Assembly: GCA_964561705.1 (NCBI GenBank)
Contig: CAZLQJ010000031.1
Span: 1-18,678, forward strand
Reading direction: 5' to 3'
From: HGM12587 sp964561705
Lineage (GTDB): Bacteria; Bacillota; Clostridia; Lachnospirales; Lachnospiraceae
DNA: 18,678 nt
Shown here: piece by piece, positions 11,859 to 18,678 of the stretch
Position numbering within the stretch: position 1 is the stretch's first letter
Layout: every line of letters starts with the position of its first letter
Notes under the pieces: generated by a model
What the model was told of the DNA's origin: nothing
The model's input: the letters and a program-made list of their open reading frames with translations, nothing else
Databases searched by the model: none
Program-made: the position numbers and the translations under genes

Positions 11859-13025
11859 ATGAAAGAAAAACTTCTGAAAAAGTTTGAAGAAATCTATGGT
11901 TCTGATGAAGGGGCAAGAGTTTATTTTGCGCCGGGAAGAGTCAATCTGATTGGAGAACATACGGATTATAACGGAGGTCATGTGTTACCCTGTGCATTGA
12001 CCATCGGTACTTATGTCGTTGCAAAAAAACGTACAGATAAAAAATTGCGTTTTTATTCCATGAATTATCCGGAAAATGGGATTGCAGAGGGAACTTTAGG
12101 GGACTTAAAATATCGGCGGAGCAATGGATGGACCAATTATCCGATTGGTATTTTATGGACTTATGCAAAAAAAGGTTATCGGATCCCTTATGGATTTGAC
12201 ATGCTGCTTTACGGAAATATTCCAAGCGGTGCAGGTCTTGGGACTTCTGCATCCATTGGAGTTGCTCTGGGGCTGATGATTCGGGAAATGTTTCATTTTT
12301 CAGATATTACCAATGTGGATATTGCCCTGTTTGGACAATATGCAGAAAACGAGTTTCATGGAATCAACTGCGGCATCATGGATCAGTTTGCCAGTGCTAT
12401 GGGAAAACAGGATCATGCCATTTTTCTGGATGCCAGCGATCTTCGTTATGAATATGCACCATTGAATATGTCTGATTATACAATGATGATTGTAAACAGT
12501 CATAAGGTGCGAGGCGCTTTTGAAGCAAAATATAATGAGCGCAGGCTTGAGTGTGAACGTGCGCTGGCAGAACTTCAGAGTGTTGTGGCAATCCAGTCGT
12601 TGGGTGAATTGACACCGGAATGTTATGAGCAGGTGAAAGAGATGATCGTTGAACCGTTACTTGTAAGGCGCGCAGCTCATGCAGTTTATGAGAATCAAAG
12701 AACAATGGATGCCTTGGAGGCATTGAAAAAGAATGATATGGTAACTTTTGGACGACTGATGGTGGAATCCCACCGTTCCTTAAGAGATAATTATGAAGTC
12801 ACAGGTAAGGAACTGGATGTTCTGGTAGAGGAAGCACTGAAAATCCCGGGAGTATTGGGATCACGCATGACCGGAGGCGGTTTTGGCGGATGTACGATCT
12901 CGTTGATGAAAAAAGAAGCAGTGGAAATGTTTACCATTGAGGTTGGAAAAAATTATACAGAAAAAACAGGATATTATGCAGATTTCTACAATGTGGAAGT
13001 CGGAGATGGCGCAAGAGTCCTCTAG
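11859..13025 (+). CDS. galK: Galactokinase GalK
   Basis: The product (388 residues from this start) is a GHMP-family sugar kinase forming galactose 1-phosphate for the Leloir pathway. Motifs: GRVNLIGEHTDYNGG at about 26-40 (galactokinase signature), NIPSGAGLGTSAS (the nucleotide loop), GIMDQFASAMG with the catalytic Asp, and MTGGGFGGCTI near the C-terminus. Three in-frame ATGs compete: 11829, 11847 and 11859. I prefer 11859 because AGGATGG ends nine bases before it and because the encoded MKEKLLKKFEEIYG is the usual family N-terminus; the earlier ones have weaker sites and would add 4 or 10 residues. No galT, galE or sugar transporter is nearby, which is unusual for galK; it sits instead between uppP and a membrane protein. 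Confidence 0.92.
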   Translation: MKEKLLKKFEEIYGSDEGARVYFAPGRVNLIGEHTDYNGGHVLPCALTIGTYVVAKKRTDKKLRFYSMNYPENGIAEGTLGDLKYRRSNGWTNYPIGILWTYAKKGYRIPYGFDMLLYGNIPSGAGLGTSASIGVALGLMIREMFHFSDITNVDIALFGQYAENEFHGINCGIMDQFASAMGKQDHAIFLDASDLRYEYAPLNMSDYTMMIVNSHKVRGAFEAKYNERRLECERALAELQSVVAIQSLGELTPECYEQVKEMIVEPLLVRRAAHAVYENQRTMDALEALKKNDMVTFGRLMVESHRSLRDNYEVTGKELDVLVEEALKIPGVLGSRMTGGGFGGCTISLMKKEAVEMFTIEVGKNYTEKTGYYADFYNVEVGDGARVL

Positions 13026-13046
13026 CATAGATCCGGAGGAAGAAAT

Positions 13047-13508
13047 ATGACAGAAGAAAAAAAATTGAAAATCAGAAAAACCATTCAGGGAATTGAAATT
13101 GGTATTGCAGTGATATTGCTGCTGTATGTGCTGATTGGAAATGCTATCGGAAATGTAAATGCAACGCTTTTTTATATTGTGGCAGTCGGTCTGGTGATCT
13201 TAATGCTTCTATTAAATGATGTGGTAGAACCGCAGATGACCCATGTTTTTGAAAATATGGACAGCTATCGAAAAACTGCATTTTTGAAGTATGTATTTTG
13301 GGATGTAGCGTCCTGGACCGGTTTGTTTTATTTTGCATTAAAATTTGGGGAAGAAGGGAATGTGCTGGTTTATGCAGGAATTATTCTCTATGCGTTTGCC
13401 TGCAGGCAAAAACGCCTTTATGAACCGGTATATCGCGGTTTGGTAACCAAAGAAGATGTGGAAGCTGCAAAATCAGAAACAGCAGAGGAAGAAAATCATG
13501 CAGAATGA
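13047..13508 (+). CDS. Four-helix membrane protein of unknown function
   Basis: The 153-residue protein has a basic N-terminus, then four probable membrane helices at about 15-35, 40-57, 80-100 and 105-120, and a charged, acidic tail that ends EEENHAE. The second cytoplasmic or external loop (NDVVEPQMTHVFENMDSYRK) is the longest. I do not recognise a family. GGAGG at 13035-13039 precedes the ATG by seven bases and the gene begins 21 bases after galK. Its last 11 bases overlap the start of rarA in another frame, so translation of the two genes is probably coupled and the acidic tail is partly shaped by the rarA ribosome site. Confidence 0.78.
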   Translation: MTEEKKLKIRKTIQGIEIGIAVILLLYVLIGNAIGNVNATLFYIVAVGLVILMLLLNDVVEPQMTHVFENMDSYRKTAFLKYVFWDVASWTGLFYFALKFGEEGNVLVYAGIILYAFACRQKRLYEPVYRGLVTKEDVEAAKSETAEEENHAE

Positions 13509-14820
13509 TATGGATTTATTTGATTATATGAGGGATCAAATGAAAGAAGAATCCCCGCTGGCTTCCCGTATTCGGCCGACGACTTTAGAAGAAGTGGTCG
13601 GTCAGCGGCATATTTTAGGGGAAGATAAGCTGTTATATCGTGCGATCAAGGCGGATAAACTGGGAAGTGTGATTTTTTACGGACCGCCGGGAACCGGAAA
13701 GACAACGCTTGCCCGGGTAATTGCAAATTCTACCAGTGCGGAATTTACCCAGTTAAATGCTACCGTCGCAGGAAAAAAAGATATGGAAGCCATTGTAGAG
13801 CAGGCAAAAGACCGCAAGGGAATGTACGGCAAGAAAACCATTCTTTTTATTGACGAAATCCACCGTTTTAATAAGGGACAGCAAGATTATCTCCTGCCCT
13901 TTGTGGAAGATGGAACCGTGAGTCTGATTGGTGCAACAACGGAAAATCCGTATTTCGAGGTAAACGGGGCTTTGATCTCCCGCTCACTGATCTTTGAATT
14001 AAAACCGTTGGAAAAGGAAGATATTAAAGTTCTTTTAAAAAGAGCTGTTTATGACCAGACCAAGGGAATGGGAGCTTTTCATGCGGAAATCGAAGAAGAT
14101 GCCCTGGATTTTTTGGCAGATATTGCAGGTGGTGATGCCAGAAATGCATTAAATGCCGTGGAACTTGGCATTTTGACCACAAAACCTTCGTCGGATGGAA
14201 AAATCCATATTACCTTGGAAGTTGCTTCGGAATGTATCCAAAAGCGTGTGGTACGTTATGATAAAAACGGGGATAACCATTATGATACAATCTCTGCATT
14301 TATTAAAAGCATGCGCGGTTCCGATCCGGATGCAGCGGTATATTACCTTGCAAAAATGCTTTATGCAGGGGAAGATGTGAAATTTATTGCAAGAAGGATT
14401 ATGATCTGTGCATCAGAAGATGTGGGAAATGCAGATCCGATGGCATTGACTGTGGCAGTCAGCGCAGCCCAGGCAGTGGAGAGAATCGGCATGCCGGAAT
14501 CGCAGATCATTTTATCCCAGGCGGCGACTTATGTGGCCTGTGCTCCGAAAAGTAATGCTGCATACCTTGCGATTGATGCAGCGATGGACAGTGTGAAAAG
14601 CAAAAAGACCACGGTACCGTCACATTTGCAGGATGCGCATTACAAGGGATCTGCAGATCTGGGACGCGGGATTGGATATCAGTATGCTCACAATTATCCG
14701 AACCATTATGTGGAACAGCAGTATCTGCCGGATGAGATCAAAGAGGAATGTTTCTATATTCCGACAGAGAATGGATACGAAAAGAATATCAGAGATTATT
14801 TTAAAAAGATCAAGGGATAA
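13498..14820 (+). CDS. rarA: RarA/MgsA-type replication-associated recombination AAA+ ATPase
   Basis: The 440-residue protein acts at stalled replication forks; the family is related to clamp-loader ATPases and includes yeast Mgs1 and human WRNIP1. Seen motifs are the N-terminal PLASRIRPTTLEEVVGQRHIL, Walker A GPPGTGKT at 62-69, Walker B ILFIDEIHRF with D119/E120, and sensor 1 GATTENPYFEV. The C-terminal half has VVRYDKNGDNHYDTISAFIKS, the family hallmark region, and SEDVGNADPMAL, then HYKGSADLGRGIGYQYAHNYPNHYVEQQYLP. ATG at 13498 is served by GAGGAAG at 13485-13491, inside the preceding gene. Complete in length. It ends the uppP-galK operon just before a strong terminator. Confidence 0.95.
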   Translation: MQNDMDLFDYMRDQMKEESPLASRIRPTTLEEVVGQRHILGEDKLLYRAIKADKLGSVIFYGPPGTGKTTLARVIANSTSAEFTQLNATVAGKKDMEAIVEQAKDRKGMYGKKTILFIDEIHRFNKGQQDYLLPFVEDGTVSLIGATTENPYFEVNGALISRSLIFELKPLEKEDIKVLLKRAVYDQTKGMGAFHAEIEEDALDFLADIAGGDARNALNAVELGILTTKPSSDGKIHITLEVASECIQKRVVRYDKNGDNHYDTISAFIKSMRGSDPDAAVYYLAKMLYAGEDVKFIARRIMICASEDVGNADPMALTVAVSAAQAVERIGMPESQIILSQAATYVACAPKSNAAYLAIDAAMDSVKSKKTTVPSHLQDAHYKGSADLGRGIGYQYAHNYPNHYVEQQYLPDEIKEECFYIPTENGYEKNIRDYFKKIKG

Positions 14821-14822
14821 AG

Positions 14823-14858
14823 AATACCTCTTCTGCGAAAAACAGAAGAGGTATTTTC
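14823..14858. terminator. Convergent terminator between rarA and the XRE-domain gene
   Basis: AATACCTCTTCTG (14823-14835) and CAGAAGAGGTATT (14843-14855) form a perfect 13-base stem with a seven-base loop. T-rich tails on both strands suit both convergent transcripts, whose stop codons lie within a few bases of it. Confidence 0.9.
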
Positions 14859-15427
14859 TATATCAGGATCGGTTCCTGATAATCAGATCCCAGAAGCTGT
14901 TTTTTATTTGCCTGGAATTGCCAGAAATAATCTTCATTGACATCAATCCATTCATGGGAAGAGCGGTCATAAACCTGAACATAGTCGGAAAGTTCCGGAT
15001 GTTTCCGGACAGTGTTGCTTAGATATTCTTCTCCGGTCAGAGGATTGATCTCTCCCAGAATTTCCTGTTTTTGAAACAGTTTTGGAATCTGGAAGACGGT
15101 GCCGTCGGCAGTGGTGATCTGCGTTTCCTTCGCCGGCTTTTCTGGTATTTTCTTTGGTACAGCCGTCGGTTTTGCAGCCGGCAATGGGAATGCCGGGGAA
15201 GACTGCTCTGTCAGCGGCAACAGCTGGATGGATACCTGAAAACCAAGAATTGCGGCCAGAGTATGCATATCCTGTTCAGAAAAGTTATCTCTTTTTAATC
15301 GCTGGCTTAAATTTTGGCGTGTCATTTTGACGCCGGTTTTTGTTTCATAAAGATTTGCAAGATCCTGAATCGTCATATGATTTCTTTTTAAGAGGATCTT
15401 GATCTGTTCTCCGAATGATAATTCCAT
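14858..15427 (-). CDS. XRE-domain protein with Pro-rich linker and unknown C-terminal domain
   Basis: The 189-residue protein has an N-terminal XRE-like helix-turn-helix (about 4-65): SFGEQIKILLKRNHMTIQDL, then LYETKTGVKMTRQNLSQRLK as the recognition region and FSEQDMHTLAAILGF. A Pro/Ala/Lys-rich linker follows (about 75-105), then a C-terminal domain (about 106-189) with FQIPKLFQKQEILGEINPLTGEE and VYDRSSHEWIDVNEDYFWQF that I do not recognise. A longer frame reaches 15514, but ATG at 15425-15427 is supported by AGGA at 15437-15440 and by the promoter just upstream. It is divergent from a CarD-family gene. I infer a DNA-binding protein; a role in controlling its neighbour is not shown. Confidence 0.75.
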   Translation of the reverse strand: MELSFGEQIKILLKRNHMTIQDLANLYETKTGVKMTRQNLSQRLKRDNFSEQDMHTLAAILGFQVSIQLLPLTEQSSPAFPLPAAKPTAVPKKIPEKPAKETQITTADGTVFQIPKLFQKQEILGEINPLTGEEYLSNTVRKHPELSDYVQVYDRSSHEWIDVNEDYFWQFQANKKQLLGSDYQEPILI

Positions 15428-15439
15428 AAAAGTCTGTCC

Positions 15440-15456
15440 TTTTGTAATTTTTGTAA
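15440..15456. repeat. Direct repeat next to the XRE gene ribosome site
   Basis: TTTTGTAA occurs at 15440-15447 and again at 15449-15456. On the coding (minus) strand this is TTACAAAA twice, the second copy abutting the AGGA ribosome site. It could be a binding site for the XRE protein or a translation-enhancing A-rich stretch. Confidence 0.35.
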
Positions 15457-15471
15457 ATTTGATTCTGGATA

Positions 15472-15500
15472 ATAGTAAATCAAAAAGTTTCTTCTGTAAA
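15472..15500 (-). promoter_or_regulatory. Promoter of the XRE-domain gene
   Basis: On the minus strand, TTTACA (15500-15495) and TACTAT (15477-15472) are 17 bases apart; matches are 5 of 6 and 4 of 6. Predicted start near 15465. Confidence 0.55.
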
Positions 15501-15549
15501 GTATTTCTGTGCAAAATTAAGAAAAAATTTTCCTAAATTAGAAAAAATG

Positions 15550-15579
15550 CTTACATGAAAAATGAATTCGTGTTACAAT
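15550..15579 (+). promoter_or_regulatory. Extended -10 promoter of the carD-like gene
   Basis: CTTACA (15550-15555) and TACAAT (15574-15579) are 18 bases apart, and TG at 15571-15572 provides an extended -10. The upstream 40 bases contain several A and T tracts, including two similar copies of AAATTAnGAAAAAA, which could act as an UP element. Predicted start is near 15586. Confidence 0.55.
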
Positions 15580-15631
15580 AATAATAATATGGAAGAAAGT
15601 GGTTGATTTAAAAGATGAAGGAAGTGAAAAA

Positions 15632-16135
15632 ATGTTTCAGGTAAACGACGTAGTGATTTATGGACATCATGGAGTGTGTGTGATTACAGAGATTGGAACC
15701 TTAAAAATGTCTATGGCAGATCAGGATAAATTGTATTACACCTTAAGACCGGTTTATCGCAAGGATTCTTCTGTATATGCACCGGTAGAAAATCGAAAGA
15801 TCATCATGCGGTCGGTCATTTCTAAGGAGGCAGCGGAAGAATTGATTTCTAAGATTCCAAAGATCGAGACAGCGTGGATCGTAAATGAAAAGGCCAGAGA
15901 GGTCCAGTTTAAAGAGGCACTTCAAACCTGTGATCCAGTAGAACTGATTAAGATTATCAAAACATTGTATTTGAGAAAACAGCAGCGGTTGGAGAATGGG
16001 AAAAAGGTGACCGTCGTAGATGAGAAATATTTCCGTCAGGCAGAAGAAAAACTTTATGAAGAGTTTGCTTATGCTCTAGGTATGGAGAAAAAAGAAATTG
16101 GGGAATATATTTCCAGACATATAGAGACCGTATAG
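15632..16135 (+). CDS. CarD/CdnL-family RNA polymerase-binding regulator
   Basis: The 167-residue protein begins MFQVNDVVIYGHHGVCVITEI, the hallmark of the CarD_TRCF (RID) domain that contacts the RNA polymerase beta subunit. Residues about 1-65 form this domain, ending near the conserved YAPVENR. The C-terminal two thirds are helical (ELISKIPKIETAWIVNEKAREVQFKEAL and later KTLYLRKQQRLENGKKVT, then the LYEEFAYALGM tail), as in CdnL proteins where this part contacts the promoter near the -10. Mycobacterial CarD and Bacillus YdeB-like relatives stabilise open complexes and affect rRNA transcription. AAGGAAG at 15618-15624 decides the ATG at 15632; the frame's earlier GTG at 15599 lacks a site. 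Length is normal. Monocistronic, followed by a terminator. Confidence 0.9.
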   Translation: MFQVNDVVIYGHHGVCVITEIGTLKMSMADQDKLYYTLRPVYRKDSSVYAPVENRKIIMRSVISKEAAEELISKIPKIETAWIVNEKAREVQFKEALQTCDPVELIKIIKTLYLRKQQRLENGKKVTVVDEKYFRQAEEKLYEEFAYALGMEKKEIGEYISRHIETV

Positions 16136-16140
16136 AGGAA

Positions 16141-16168
16141 GGGAGTGTTAGTAGACACTCCTTTTTTT
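16141..16168 (+). terminator. Intrinsic terminator after the carD-like gene
   Basis: GGAGTGT (16142-16148) pairs with ACACTCC (16155-16161) around a six-base loop, followed by seven T residues. Confidence 0.88.
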
Positions 16169-16296
16169 GCAGTCAGATCCGGCTTAAAGAAAATTTAAGA
16201 ATGATTCCTCATTTCTTTCAAACATGACCTGAGAAAGTATGATAAGATAAAAAAATATAGCAAAGGCAAAAATAGATGCGAGGAGGGCTGATGACG

Positions 16297-17883
16297 ATGA
16301 AGAAAAGGAATTTAAGACCGCTGTTCATGTTGGGCATGCTTGTTTTGTTGCTCCTAAGCGGATGTGTGGAAGAAAAAAAGACAGAAGATACGGTGACGGA
16401 CGATACACAGAATAATCCTACAGAGACAGTTTTGCCGGAGAAGAAGGAAGAACCACAGGAAACGGTACAGAAACCGGAAGTGGGTGAACAGCCATTGCTG
16501 GTTTCTACGGAACTTAAGAAAAAGATTTATTATATGGAAAATGGAAAAGCATATCTAAATCTGCAGTATTGTGATGTGTCTGTGGAAGGAACGGGATATG
16601 AAAATTTAAAAAGAAATCTGGAAAAATGGTCTCTGGAGCGAAGTGAACAGTTTCGCAATGTAGATCCGGCCTTGGAAGAACAGGCGAAAAAGGAAGATAC
16701 AGATTCTTTTTATGGTTATAGTGAGTACCAGACGGTAGATTCAAAGAGAATCGATGAACAGGTTGTGAGTTTACTGGAGACTTGTTCCTATGATCTTGGC
16801 GATGCCATGATGGATTCCTTCTATTATATGAATGGAACTACCGGTTTTTATGAGGTACAGGGGATTAATTTTGATACACAGACAGGAAAACAGCTGGCAC
16901 TTGCAGATGTTTTGACAGATTACGACAATTTTCTGTCAGAAGTGAGGGTTCGTGCAAGAGAAGTGCTTTCTGAAAATGATGAAGAAGGGTTGTTTAAGGA
17001 TTATGAAGAGCGCCTGGATGCCATGTGGACGGAGAAGGAACCTGTCTGGTATATGGATGGGACCGGTATCGTGATCGTTCTGCAGCCGGGATCGATTGGA
17101 TATTTGGATATCGGATTTCCGCAGATCCATATGTCTTACACGGAGTTTGGCCATTACATAAAACAGACTTATCTGCCGGAAAGCGGAAAAGACCAAGTTG
17201 CTTCCTTTGATGAAAATCAGGAATTATTACTGAATTTATCTGGAGTGGAACAGCCGGTTTCCCTGAAACTGATTGGTGAGGTGAATGAGGATGAAAAAAA
17301 CTATACCTTGCAGTTGGGGGATCAGAAAACATCGATTGCAGAATATGTGCGGCTGATGGAGGCTTATCTGGTAAAGAAGAATGGAGAAATCTACTGTATG
17401 ATTCAGATTGATCTGGCTTCTGATGATTATAATACCTTTATTTTCCGTCTCACAGAAGGAAAACTGGAAAAGATCCAGGAGATTTATGCGGCCATTGATA
17501 CCGGAAATATCAATACGGAACAGATCAAAATGAATGAAACCATCTATTTTCTTGGAACCTATGGCGGTGAAAAGGTTTATTATTTCAATGAAGAGGGCGA
17601 ATTTGTGACGGATGATCAGGAATATCTGCTTTCCAGAAATGATTTTGTGCTGACAACGATGGTAGAGCTGCCAGTGATTTTAGAAGGAAATGAAAATATT
17701 CTCCCGTCCGGAAGTCATATTATTTTAAATGCAACAGATGGTGAGACCTACGTGGCTTTTACCATTCAGGAAACCGGGCAGAAAGGAAAAATTTCAGTTT
17801 CCAGATCAGAGGATGAATTTTATCTGACCATTCATGGAATGAGCGAATACGACTGTTTTGAAACATTGCCGTATGCCGGATAA
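16297..17883 (+). CDS. Lipoprotein with an RsiV-like DUF3298 region
   Basis: The 528-residue product starts with a lipoprotein signal (MKKRNLRPLFMLGML, then LLSGC with Cys at 23), followed by a low-complexity Glu/Thr/Pro/Lys linker to about residue 70. Residues about 80-300 look like the DUF3298 region of Bacillus RsiV: AYLNLQYCDVSVEG near the start, GINFDTQTGKQLALADVL in the middle and GYLDIGFPQIHMSYTEFGHYI at the end. In RsiV this region binds lysozyme on the outside; here there is no membrane-spanning anti-sigma part, only a lipid anchor. The C-terminal 220 residues are beta-rich and end NILPSGSHIILNATDGETYVA (SH3-like) and EYDCFETLPYAG. AGGAGG at 16281-16286 supports ATG at 16297 (10 bases) or 16291 (4 bases); I chose the former. 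It precedes a response regulator after a terminator. No sigma factor gene is adjacent. Confidence 0.75.
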   Translation: MKKRNLRPLFMLGMLVLLLLSGCVEEKKTEDTVTDDTQNNPTETVLPEKKEEPQETVQKPEVGEQPLLVSTELKKKIYYMENGKAYLNLQYCDVSVEGTGYENLKRNLEKWSLERSEQFRNVDPALEEQAKKEDTDSFYGYSEYQTVDSKRIDEQVVSLLETCSYDLGDAMMDSFYYMNGTTGFYEVQGINFDTQTGKQLALADVLTDYDNFLSEVRVRAREVLSENDEEGLFKDYEERLDAMWTEKEPVWYMDGTGIVIVLQPGSIGYLDIGFPQIHMSYTEFGHYIKQTYLPESGKDQVASFDENQELLLNLSGVEQPVSLKLIGEVNEDEKNYTLQLGDQKTSIAEYVRLMEAYLVKKNGEIYCMIQIDLASDDYNTFIFRLTEGKLEKIQEIYAAIDTGNINTEQIKMNETIYFLGTYGGEKVYYFNEEGEFVTDDQEYLLSRNDFVLTTMVELPVILEGNENILPSGSHIILNATDGETYVAFTIQETGQKGKISVSRSEDEFYLTIHGMSEYDCFETLPYAG

Positions 17884-17897
17884 GAACAAAGACGAAT

Positions 17898-17942
17898 AAA
17901 GAATCTTTAGAAAATGTTTAGAATTTTCTGAAGATTCTTTTT
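17898..17942 (+). terminator. Long hairpin terminator after the DUF3298 lipoprotein
   Basis: AAAGAATCTTTAGAAAAT (17898-17915) pairs with ATTTTCTGAAGATTCTTT (17923-17940) with a single T/G position, then a T run. The stem is long but AT-rich. The next gene's promoter begins immediately behind it. Confidence 0.8.
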
Positions 17943-17956
17943 GGTTTTAAGATCTA

Positions 17957-17965
17957 TGATATAAT
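17957..17965 (+). promoter_or_regulatory. Extended -10 promoter of the response regulator gene
   Basis: A perfect TATAAT at 17960-17965 is preceded by TG at 17957-17958, an extended -10 element. No good -35 box is at 16-18 bases, where only the T tract of the terminator is found; an activator, possibly the response regulator itself, may assist. Predicted start near 17972, a leader of about 28 bases. Confidence 0.55.
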
Positions 17966-17999
17966 CAACATGAATGAGCTGTAGAGGAAGGAGAAAGTG

Positions 18000-18678
18000 A
18001 TGAAGGAAACATATCATGTATTGGTCGTAGAGGATGATGAAAAGATCCGGGACGGCATCGAAATCTATCTGAAAAGTCAGGGATATGAGGTGTCAAAAGC
18101 GGCTGATGGAGTGGAAGGACTGGCAAAACTGAAGGAGCAGGAAATTCATCTGGCGATCATTGACGTCATGATGCCTAGAATGGATGGAATCCAGATGGTG
18201 ATGCGGCTTCGCAAGGAATATGATTTTCCGGTGATCATGCTTTCTGCGAAATCAGAGGAAGTAGATAAGATCATGGGGCTGAATATGGGTGCAGATGATT
18301 ATGTAACAAAGCCGTTTCAGCCACTGGAACTTCTGGCAAGGGTCAATTCGCATTTGCGCCGTTATACCAGATATCTGAATATGGCCGGTGTGGGGGAAGA
18401 AAAACAGGAACAGATCTATCGCATTGGCGGGATTGAACTGAATGAGGATACAAAGGAGGTTCTGGTAGATGGTGAAATCGTTAAAATGACCCCGATGGAA
18501 TTTAAAATCCTTGCATTATTGATCAAATCCCCGGGACGCGTTTTTTCAGCGGAAGAAATTTATGAAAGAGTCTGGAATGAACGGGCGATCAACACAGATA
18601 CAGTGATGGTTCATGTAAGAAAAATTCGGGAAAAAATTGAATATAACCCGAAAGAACCAAAATATTTAAAGGTGGTGT
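18000..18678 (+). CDS. OmpR/PhoB-family response regulator (3' end outside window)
   Basis: The frame is open from ATG at 18000 to the window edge, 226 codons, so only the last few residues are missing. The N-terminal receiver has the acidic pair E11-D12-D13, phospho-acceptor D55 in IIDVMMPRMDG, S82 in VIMLSAK and K104 in YVTKPF. The C-terminal winged helix (about 140 onward) shows LNEDTKEVLVDGEIVKMT, the EFKILALLIKSPGRVFSAEEIYERVW recognition block and TVMVHVRKIREKIE, typical of OmpR/PhoB. AAGGAG at 17988-17993 precedes the start by six bases. A sensor histidine kinase gene is expected directly downstream. The preceding RsiV-like lipoprotein could belong to the same signalling unit, but each has its own terminator or promoter. 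Confidence 0.93.
   Translation, partial: MKETYHVLVVEDDEKIRDGIEIYLKSQGYEVSKAADGVEGLAKLKEQEIHLAIIDVMMPRMDGIQMVMRLRKEYDFPVIMLSAKSEEVDKIMGLNMGADDYVTKPFQPLELLARVNSHLRRYTRYLNMAGVGEEKQEQIYRIGGIELNEDTKEVLVDGEIVKMTPMEFKILALLIKSPGRVFSAEEIYERVWNERAINTDTVMVHVRKIREKIEYNPKEPKYLKVV

Noticed and set aside
14633..15022. 129-residue plus-strand frame overlapping the end of rarA and the XRE gene
   Set aside because: It crosses the convergent terminator, overlaps two well-supported genes and has odd Arg/Ile-rich composition.
1..18678. CRISPR arrays, tRNA/rRNA genes, insertion sequences, integrases, toxin-antitoxin or restriction genes
   Set aside because: Reading both strands I found no regularly spaced repeats, cloverleaf-like sequence, transposase or integrase motifs. 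The two XRE-type proteins lack a toxin neighbour, so I did not call toxin-antitoxin pairs.

Overview
The window looks like chromosomal DNA of a low-GC Gram-positive anaerobe of the class Clostridia, most probably family Lachnospiraceae. The reasons are strong AGGAGG-type ribosome sites, near-consensus TTGACA/TATAAT promoters, U-tailed intrinsic terminators, an SLH-domain surface protein, a DegV/FakB protein, a BioY transporter, a PfoR-like EIIC, CarD, lipoproteins with C-terminal lipoboxes, and small XRE-type proteins of a kind I associate with Lachnospiraceae. The taxonomic call is inference from gene content. I see no tRNA, rRNA, CRISPR array, insertion sequence, integrase or prophage gene.

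Layout. 1-215: end of an SLH-domain protein, then a terminator. 394-1667: a MarR regulator and a DegV/FakB fatty-acid-binding protein, fused by a one-base stop/start overlap and preceded by a symmetric operator candidate on the promoter. 1674-3432 (minus strand): bioY (biotin uptake) and an orphan PfoR-like EIIC membrane protein, each with its own promoter and terminator. 3570-5744: a lipoprotein with a promoter that overlaps the divergent EIIC promoter, followed by trmO (tRNA m6t6A37 methylation), a 75-residue conserved unknown protein and a YfcE-like metallophosphoesterase. 5816-6022: a DUF378 membrane protein. 6177-7511: gdhA.

7569-10176 is the most interesting block. A small XRE-type regulator and a membrane-anchored Hanks-type Ser/Thr kinase are transcribed away from each other from one symmetric promoter whose two -10 boxes share the palindrome ATTATATAAT. 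Downstream of the kinase is a secreted lipoprotein built from two copies of a roughly 131-residue domain. I read this as a possible envelope-sensing module; the functional link is inference.

10319-14820: a stand-alone ppGpp-hydrolase-like HD protein, then uppP (undecaprenyl-diphosphate phosphatase), galK, a four-helix membrane protein and rarA, the last four probably co-transcribed. 14858-16135: an XRE-domain protein and a CarD-family RNA polymerase regulator, divergent. 16297-18678: a lipoprotein with an RsiV-like DUF3298 region, then an OmpR-family response regulator that runs off the window, presumably followed by its histidine kinase.

Most genes are house-keeping or regulatory. The novelty is in the regulatory architecture (four cases of overlapping or symmetric promoter/operator elements) and in uncharacterised envelope proteins rather than in an obvious new defence or mobile system.
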